Shown here piece after piece: positions 58,270 through 64,000 of a DNA stretch of 64,000 nucleotides. The notes beneath the pieces are model-generated. The model ran no database searches and had not been told where the DNA came from. It saw only the letters and a program-made list of their open reading frames with translations. Position 1 is the first letter of the stretch, and each line of letters opens with the position of its first letter. Origin of the DNA: Dendronephthya gigantea (Eukaryota > Cnidaria > Anthozoa > Malacalcyonacea > Nephtheidae); NCBI RefSeq assembly GCF_004324835.1, contig NW_021163012.1:3700001-3764000 (forward strand), read 5' to 3'. The position numbers were made by a program, and so were the translations under genes.

Positions 58270-59337
58270 TCAAAGAATACGTATTTTGTCATTTTTAAGA
58301 AACATGTTGATATTCAATCTCCAGGCTTTGTCCTCAGGAATATCGATGTGAAATTGATGACCAGAGGGCAAGTGAAGGGACAGTTTGGCTGCGTAGCAAT
58401 TTAGGACTAACATAATCTCGTCACCATGTTTGGTCAGATTTAATAAAGTGTATTCTGCCAAACCCGTGCCTTCTTTCCATACCCCTTCATAACCACTGGA
58501 CCCGAGTGACCAGCCATATGAACCAGGCCATTCATATGAATATTCATCAATTGGTACGACATCTCCTTCGAGTACTCCAATAAAAATCCAATCATTATTT
58601 TGAAACAAGTCCAACTTCAATTTAAGATGCACGATCCCTTGTTGGTAAGTATTTTCACCAAGAGCATAGTCATGTCCTCGAATTCCATCATGAACCGCGA
58701 CTTTCCCGTTTTCCTCGAGAGTGACTCCTGGGCTGTGCAGGTTAAATTTCTCGGCAGGCACAATCTCAGCTCCAACGATTTCATCATCACTGAAACCAAG
58801 ATTCTCCACCAGAATATTAAAATTCGTAACTTCATCGTCGGAGAATTTAACAACTGTTGCCAGATTCTCTAGATTGGTGCTCTCTCTCGATTGAAGATAA
58901 TCCAAAATTAGGGCAAAATGATTTGGATTAAAATCAAAATATGCAGCACCATCTTGATCACACTCGACAGTATCTTCGCAGAGACCGCTGAACATCATAG
59001 CGAGCAAAGAACATTCAACCTGACAGAGAGTTGATCTTTTGCATGTGAATTTTTGCCCACCAACGTTCAGACGAATGATATCATCGTCTCTGACTACGAT
59101 GGCTGGAATTTGTTCCTCTTGTTCGACTAAGGCTTCGATTTGTTCGTCTAAAACTTCGGTTTGTTCGTCTAAGACTTCAATTTGTTCGTCTAAGACTTCG
59201 GTTTGATCGTCTAAGTCTTTGATTTGTTCGTCTAAAACTTCGCTTTGTTCGTCTAAGACTTCGACTTCCTGCTCGACTTCTCGCGTCTCATCTGCGACAA
59301 TCTCACCCACTTCGTCATTTAAATCTTCGCTGCTCAT
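58270..59337 (-). CDS. KCTD-type BTB protein with SPRY-like C-terminal domain, intronless
   Basis: 355 aa from ATG at 59337. Residues about 24-66 are seven near-perfect heptads of the type EVLDEQI, acidic and probably coiled-coil. About 83-160 is a T1/BTB domain of KCTD type (IIRLNVGGQKF, STLCQ, LLAMMFSG, YFDFNPNHFALILDYL). The C-terminal 160 residues (FNLHSPGVTLEENGKVAVHD, DWIFIGVLEGD, WRLNINMF) look like a SPRY/B30.2-type beta-sandwich. KCTD BTB domains form pentamers and often act as CUL3 adaptors; a SPRY-like partner domain would suit substrate binding, but that is inference. The gene has no introns, unlike most host genes here, and broken relatives lie directly downstream. No orthologue is named. 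Confidence 0.8.
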   Translation of the reverse strand: MSSEDLNDEVGEIVADETREVEQEVEVLDEQSEVLDEQIKDLDDQTEVLDEQIEVLDEQTEVLDEQIEALVEQEEQIPAIVVRDDDIIRLNVGGQKFTCKRSTLCQVECSLLAMMFSGLCEDTVECDQDGAAYFDFNPNHFALILDYLQSRESTNLENLATVVKFSDDEVTNFNILVENLGFSDDEIVGAEIVPAEKFNLHSPGVTLEENGKVAVHDGIRGHDYALGENTYQQGIVHLKLKLDLFQNNDWIFIGVLEGDVVPIDEYSYEWPGSYGWSLGSSGYEGVWKEGTGLAEYTLLNLTKHGDEIMLVLNCYAAKLSLHLPSGHQFHIDIPEDKAWRLNINMFLKNDKIRIL

Positions 59338-60260
59338 TTTGAATCCTTGTCAATCCTATAGGAATGATTTTGTACTTAATCTGAAGACCACTAGAATGGT
59401 TTGAAGCAGGCTAAAAAAGTCTAGTTTAACTTCCTCGTAAGGGCTGACTTCGTTCAAGGAAGTACATGTCTTCTAAATTTCTCGTATTAACATGCAAATG
59501 TTGCTGTCTAACTATTAAAGTCAAAAAGCCATGACGATTGGCTTTATGTTCCACAATAAAGATTGTCAAAATATCAAATAATTATAGTTTGATTAAATAT
59601 TTTGGAATTTTGAACTTGAACCAGTGTGTCTGGTGGTTATCCAACCAAAGCATTCCAAATAAAACCTGATCTCACAATATGACAGGAACCTGGAGTAGGT
59701 TTTACAACGGGGAAGTTTACATCCGCCGAGTAAATGTAGGTGATAATTGATTGGTTACTTCGCGAAGTTGGTTCGAGCTAAACTCGCAATTGTAATCATA
59801 TATGCGATTTTAATAGCTTCCATTGTTAACCAGTTTTTTAACACAAGGTTTCCTCCCAGTGATGACTTTAAGTTTAAAGACGGCAACACAGTATTTGTAA
59901 GAACATAACAAAATACAAAATCAATGTTGATTTCCTAGTAAAAGCACCGCAGCGAATGCCTGATATTGCGAAATCTACTTTTTCTTTATTATACAAATAT
60001 TGAACTCTGATTCTGGAGTGTAATAACTGTGATTATGATGGTTTTATGTTTCATTATGAAAGCCAGCAATATATTATGATGAATATTACGGGTCTGACTA
60101 CATCACAGGCGTTTTTTGAGAGCGCTCGCAGCTGCGAATAAATGCGGATAAATGCTATTATTATATACACAAGCGCCACCTATGAGGTATGCTGCAATTT
60201 CATTGGTTGGCTACTAGACAGATATTAGCTCATATCTGTCTAGTAGAGAAAGTAAACAAA
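59338..60260. other. Upstream region of the KCTD-type gene; no other gene
   Basis: Probable promoter near 59338-59500. The remaining sequence up to 60260 is AT-rich without a supported gene. Confidence 0.35.
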
Positions 60261-60410
60261 ATGGCGGAAAGATTTGGGGAGTTGAGCGAAATAGAAATCC
60301 AAGCTTTAGTTGATAATAGCACACCAAAATGCACCGAAAGGGCGACAAAGTTTGTGTATATAATAAAACAGTTATTCTGCTCGATCTTGTCTAAAAGTAC
60401 ATACGAGTGA
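60261..60410 (+). pseudogene. N-terminal fragment like DUF3504/tyrosine-recombinase-type proteins
   Basis: ATG at 60261 begins MAERFGELSEIEIQALVDN followed by PKCTERATKF. This resembles the short N-terminal helical motif (roughly M..RF..LSE.EI..LVD....N/KRATK) that starts many cnidarian proteins with Crypton-derived DUF3504 domains. Nothing downstream continues such a protein; a 10-bp tandem repeat follows at once. It is either an isolated first exon or a relic. Confidence 0.5.
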
Positions 60411-60492
60411 CCACGAGTGACCACGAGTGACCACGAGTGACCACGGATGACCACGAGTGACCACGAGTGCCCACGAATGACCACAAGTGATT
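60405..60492. repeat. 10-bp tandem repeat
   Basis: GTGACCACGA is repeated about eight times with few changes, so the minus-strand frame gives repeats of the type SLVVIRGHSW, an artefact of the array. Confidence 0.9.
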
Positions 60493-60776
60493 TTTTTGGA
60501 TTGACTATCTATAAAATTGGAGAACAGTTAAAACGAAAAACAGGGAAAGCTTGCTTGATTTAAGATTTGGTTTTAAGTTTGAAGTTTTGTGTCATTTTTC
60601 TATCCTGGTTCCTCTGCGTTTCCGTCTCCCTGATTTCCTTGTTCCATTGGTTTACAGTTCCCGGATTCGTATTTTAAAGATAGACTTTGGTGATTGAAAA
60701 TGAGAAAAAAGTTTTTTTTTGTGTCGAGGTATGCATTGGGTCACTTTTCCGCCCGGTGAAGAGTAACAAAAAAAAG

Positions 60777-63700
60777 ATGGCGGAAAGTTTTAAGCGCAAG
60801 GAATATAGTCCTAAAAGGCTTGAACTTTTTACAAGATATAAGCGTCGAGGAGAATTTAAGTGCAAACCGATCGTTTTAAGTGATGAGTGCGAGGCCGAAG
60901 GCAGTTTACAGTCTGCACGAAGAAGACTTGGTTTTAGTTTTAACGATGGCGACACTGAGTCTAGTGAAGAATGTGACGAAATGATAAAAACAAACGATAG
61001 CAATGACAGCAGTGAGGTAAGGAATTGAAATGACCCCGTTTCCCGCTTTTTATCAACTACCTTAAACTTTGTAATGATGCTAAATTATTGAAAACATAGT
61101 AAATGTACAGGGTCAGAGGAGTATTTACATAGTAAATCACAGTCTTCAGTCACAGAGATACAAAGCTGATTAAAAATAGACAAACGGACACGTCAGGATT
61201 TGTTAGTGATTTTTTCTCAAATAATTGCTAACAAAGTTGTTACTTTTCATGAGGGCCAGTTTTTTTTGTCCGCCCACTGTTTATTTTACATGATATTAAT
61301 TTATAGTTATATATTGATTACTATTCAAAACTGAAAATGGATTTTTTTAGACCAGTTATTTTCTGAATTATGCGATTACTTCAGTTTTCCGTAGAACATG
61401 GACATGCATGGAAAACTGTACATCGACTTTTTAATATAAGTAGTGCTTGCGGTAACAAGTAAAAGATTACAACTGTGCTAAATATTTGAGTGAAGTTTTT
61501 TTTTATTCGGTGTACAATTTCTACCTGCAAATTGATTCCCGGGTGGTCTTCTCAGGTTTAAATGATGCATATTTTGTCTGCGTAGCTCCAGTCATGGTTA
61601 ATCGCATGGTAGGGGTAATCTAATCTTGAAGGGCTTACTTGTCTATAATTATCTTAAGTACCCTCGTTTTCTTTCGGAGATTTTAATAAACCGCTAAACC
61701 CACCAAGATAGGCACCTCGTACCCAGGGTGACAGGGCCTTTTCTCTATGCTCATTCTGGGGGGGGGATACCCGCTGAAAAAAGACCCTGGGTGCAAGGTT
61801 GTATCTCAACAAGCACTGCTTTACACTTGGTTTCGATGCAGCCACTGTATATATAAGAAAACACCGAATGTTCACGTGAATAGTATATATTCACCTAGTC
61901 ATTCCGAAAACAGGACAACATTACAACCTGAAAACATGTTAGCCAATTTAACAAAAAAATATGAATATTATTTAGATAAAAATTTTGTTATAATTGGTGT
62001 AGGCAATTAGTAATTGTTTTATTGTCCAGGTTAAAGGCCCAGTTTCCTACTACAAAGGCAACCGAAACTTGCCACTGCTTCACACAAAAAGTCCGGATCT
62101 TGAGGAAATAATCAAATTATGCAAGTTTGGTCCGCAACCAGAAATGTTGTCTAAACAAAAACCTTTGAGAATCCAGGAAACTGCGACATTTGTTATTAAT
62201 CAAGGTGGTATTGGGTTAAAGCACCCATTTGATCTGGATGCTGATGATATTGCAGGTACTTTTACCAAGAAAGACAGTGTCCGATTTTACGAAATTGATG
62301 GAGATGAGGACAACCTCATGATAAGTTCGGAGGTTCATGTTACTCGCGATAGAAAAGGGCAAATTGTTGCAGGGACATTTAACCAGAGAACAAGCCAAGG
62401 ATGGAAACCTAAAACTGCTAACATCCGCAAATTACATGCAGTATTCCGAAGAAGAGCAGTGCACAAGGAAACATTGGCGAAAGAAGGGTCTTCTTTCAAC
62501 AGGGTTATCATGTTTATCATGTCTGTTGAAGAATATAATAATGTCAAAGGAAAAATCAGAGATATGAAGATTTACAACTTGCTCTATCCTTACATTATTA
62601 TACACTACTACTTCATTGGTGGCCATGTTGTTCCCATTCATGGCCAGCCTCATGGGAACGCTAAGTCAGTAAATGCCACTGAATTCCGACCAAAGGAACA
62701 TTCAACGAAAGTACAATTAAGAGAAAATGCTGCCAGTGATATGAGAGCACCTAGAATAGTTGCCCAAGAATCAACAGAAGGGATACAATTGTTGGAGATT
62801 GATTCAGATTCGACCATTGTTAGGGATCCAAAGCAGATAACAAATTACAAGTATGTGTATTTTCAAAATGTTTATCTTCTCAATTTTCATGCGATGTTTT
62901 ATAATAAGAATTTGAAACATATGAAAATTAGAAAGGAACTTCTTGCAGTTGTATTAAACGAAAAACATGTTAATATATGACAATATGACGTTATTTCTCT
63001 GTGCGTGCATGCAGGCAGATCAAAAACCTGAAATAGGTCATGATTAGAGCTCCATGCTGAAATCAATTGTAAGAAAATCTGCCCACGCGCCTAATCCCGT
63101 TGTAGAACTTTCTAATAAATTCTTTTCCTATGTTTCCAGGTACAACTATGGTAAAAACAAGGATTCGAACACTGACGAGTTAAACAATATAATTGTTGAG
63201 CTTTTAAGTCAAAAACAACAAGGGACGTATTGTGTCATCGATAAAAAGCAACCATACATCAGGGAGTTTCTTCTGCGCGACGGCAATCAACTATCGATCG
63301 TAGCTTATCTAGATCAAACGTTGAAAGATTTAGAGAGATTTTGTGTAGGGGAATGCAGTGTCCTTCTAGCAATCGATACGACCTTCAATATTAGCAGGTT
63401 CTACTTTACGCAAACCGCGTACAAGAATGTTTCTCTTGTCTCGAAAGAAACTTGAAAACATCCATGGTTTCCTGTTCCTCTATTTGTGCACCGAAGCAAG
63501 ACCCAAGAGGAATTTCAGCATTTCTGGCAAGCAGTGAAACGAAAAACTCCAGAGCTGAAGAACCTTGGCGTATTTGGAACTGATGAAGAGTCTGCAGTTT
63601 ATAATGGTATATTGTCGGAGTGCGATGGCAAAACCATACATCTCTTGGGATTAGAGCATGTTAAGGCGAATGTTGAACGGAAACTTGAGGAGCTCAAGTT

Positions 63701-64000
63701 TCCAAACGCGTCTAAAAGGCGCATTATCTCAGACATATTTGGAGGAGCATTAACACAGAAGAATGGATCATTATACGAGTGTGAAACCGAGGAGATGTTT
63801 CTTAGTAAAGTCTCCATGTTGAAAAAAGAGTGGAATGCTATTGAGGTATCATCTACCCGCAACAACCCCCCCAAGTTTGTCGCCTATTTTGAAAAACACA
63901 AGGAGGAAAAAATACGGAATTGCATGGCCAGGTATGTCAGAGAAAGAGCAGGGATGCGAGATTCTTATGGGCATAATCCCATCGAATGGTCTCATTTCAT
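60777..64000 (+). CDS. MULE-type transposase gene, three exons, cut by the window end
   Basis: Exons 60777-61016, 62030-62850 and 63140-64000 join in phase (GAG|gtaagg, ccag|GTT; TACAA|gtatgt, tttccag|GTAC). Exon 1 is a basic/acidic N-terminal tail (MAESFKRKEYSPKRLELF). Exon 2 carries a conserved accessory region (HAVFRRRAVHKE, PHGNAKS). Exon 3 holds the MULE transposase core: LLAIDTTFN (first Asp), FGTDEESAVYNG (second Asp), then IHLLGLEHVKANVERKLEEL, SDIFGG and RAGMRDSYGHNPIEWSHF. The catalytic Glu lies beyond base 64000. One in-frame TGA (63453-63455) interrupts exon 3 between SLVSKET and KHPWFPVPLF; the frame is otherwise intact. The Cys of the usual CxxH after the second Asp is replaced (GLEH). 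Probably a recently dead copy, or domesticated with read-through; the first is more likely. Confidence 0.82.
61017..62029. other. Intron 1 of the MULE transposase gene
   Basis: No exon found. A loose inverted pair, GTACCCAGGGT near 61718 and ACCCTGGGTGC near 61786, brackets a G-run and is probably a small repeat. Confidence 0.45.
62851..63139. other. Intron 2 of the MULE transposase gene
   Basis: 289 bp from donor gtatgt to acceptor tatgtttccag. Reading through the donor keeps a frame open to 62980, so an unspliced product would gain a short unrelated tail. Confidence 0.6.

Noticed and set aside
60230-60484. Minus-strand frame of repeated RGHSWSLVV peptides
   Set aside because: Product of the 10-bp tandem repeat in a frame without stops.
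1-64000. tRNA, rRNA or snRNA genes
   Set aside because: No cloverleaf with internal promoter boxes and no rRNA-like block was noticed on reading; a covariance scan would be needed to be sure.

Overview
The window looks like nuclear DNA of an anthozoan cnidarian (stony coral, corallimorph or sea anemone). It is AT-rich, and the metazoan genes are split into many short exons with canonical GT-AG introns. The intergenic and intronic space is crowded with foldback elements and MITEs. A MULE transposase of a kind I associate with coral gene sets lies at the right edge. The species cannot be named from this sequence.

Layout. 1-5 kb: the first coding exon of a ZMYND11/BS69-like reader protein (minus strand, the rest off the left edge), then repeats. 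5.2-13.6 kb: a complete Hippo-pathway kinase gene, LATS/Warts, three coding exons on the minus strand, 1006 aa. 13.6-19.2 kb: intergenic, several TIR elements. 19.2-34.7 kb: a complete tomosyn (STXBP5) gene, minus strand. I could build 27 coding exons whose phases all agree, giving 1101 aa. 34.7-37.3 kb: no gene found. 37.4-46.2 kb: a six-coding-exon minus-strand gene for a secreted YWTD-propeller/EGF/EGF/SRCR protein of about 561 aa. 46.3-55 kb: a repeat-rich stretch without host genes, holding a Penelope-like retroelement remnant and large foldback elements. 55.1-56.2 kb: a broken RecQ-like helicase. 56.5-59.3 kb: an intact intronless KCTD-type BTB gene and degenerate relatives beside it. 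60.2-64 kb: a fragment resembling the N-terminus of tyrosine-recombinase-like (DUF3504/Crypton-type) proteins, then a spliced MULE transposase gene that runs off the right edge.

The host genes are not an operon and do not share one pathway. LATS and tomosyn are direct neighbours on one strand. Their human orthologues LATS1 and STXBP5 are also linked on 6q24-25, so the pairing may be an ancient linkage.

The most interesting non-coding signal is a pair of dispersed Penelope-type terminal repeats. Read on the correct strand, they fit the hammerhead ribozyme layout: a CUGANGA box, a hairpin, GAAA, a palindromic four-base stem III and a matching stem I. One family co-occurs with a Penelope-like coding remnant; the other is seen only as ends. 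Several MITE families show clear target-site duplications: 3 bp for a Harbinger-like group (termini AGCC..CGTTTACACT, AGCCGG, AGGCTG) and 8 bp for a hAT-like group (CAGTGGCG termini). Exon boundaries were set by hand from splice consensus, reading frame and family alignment from memory. No search or transcript evidence was available.
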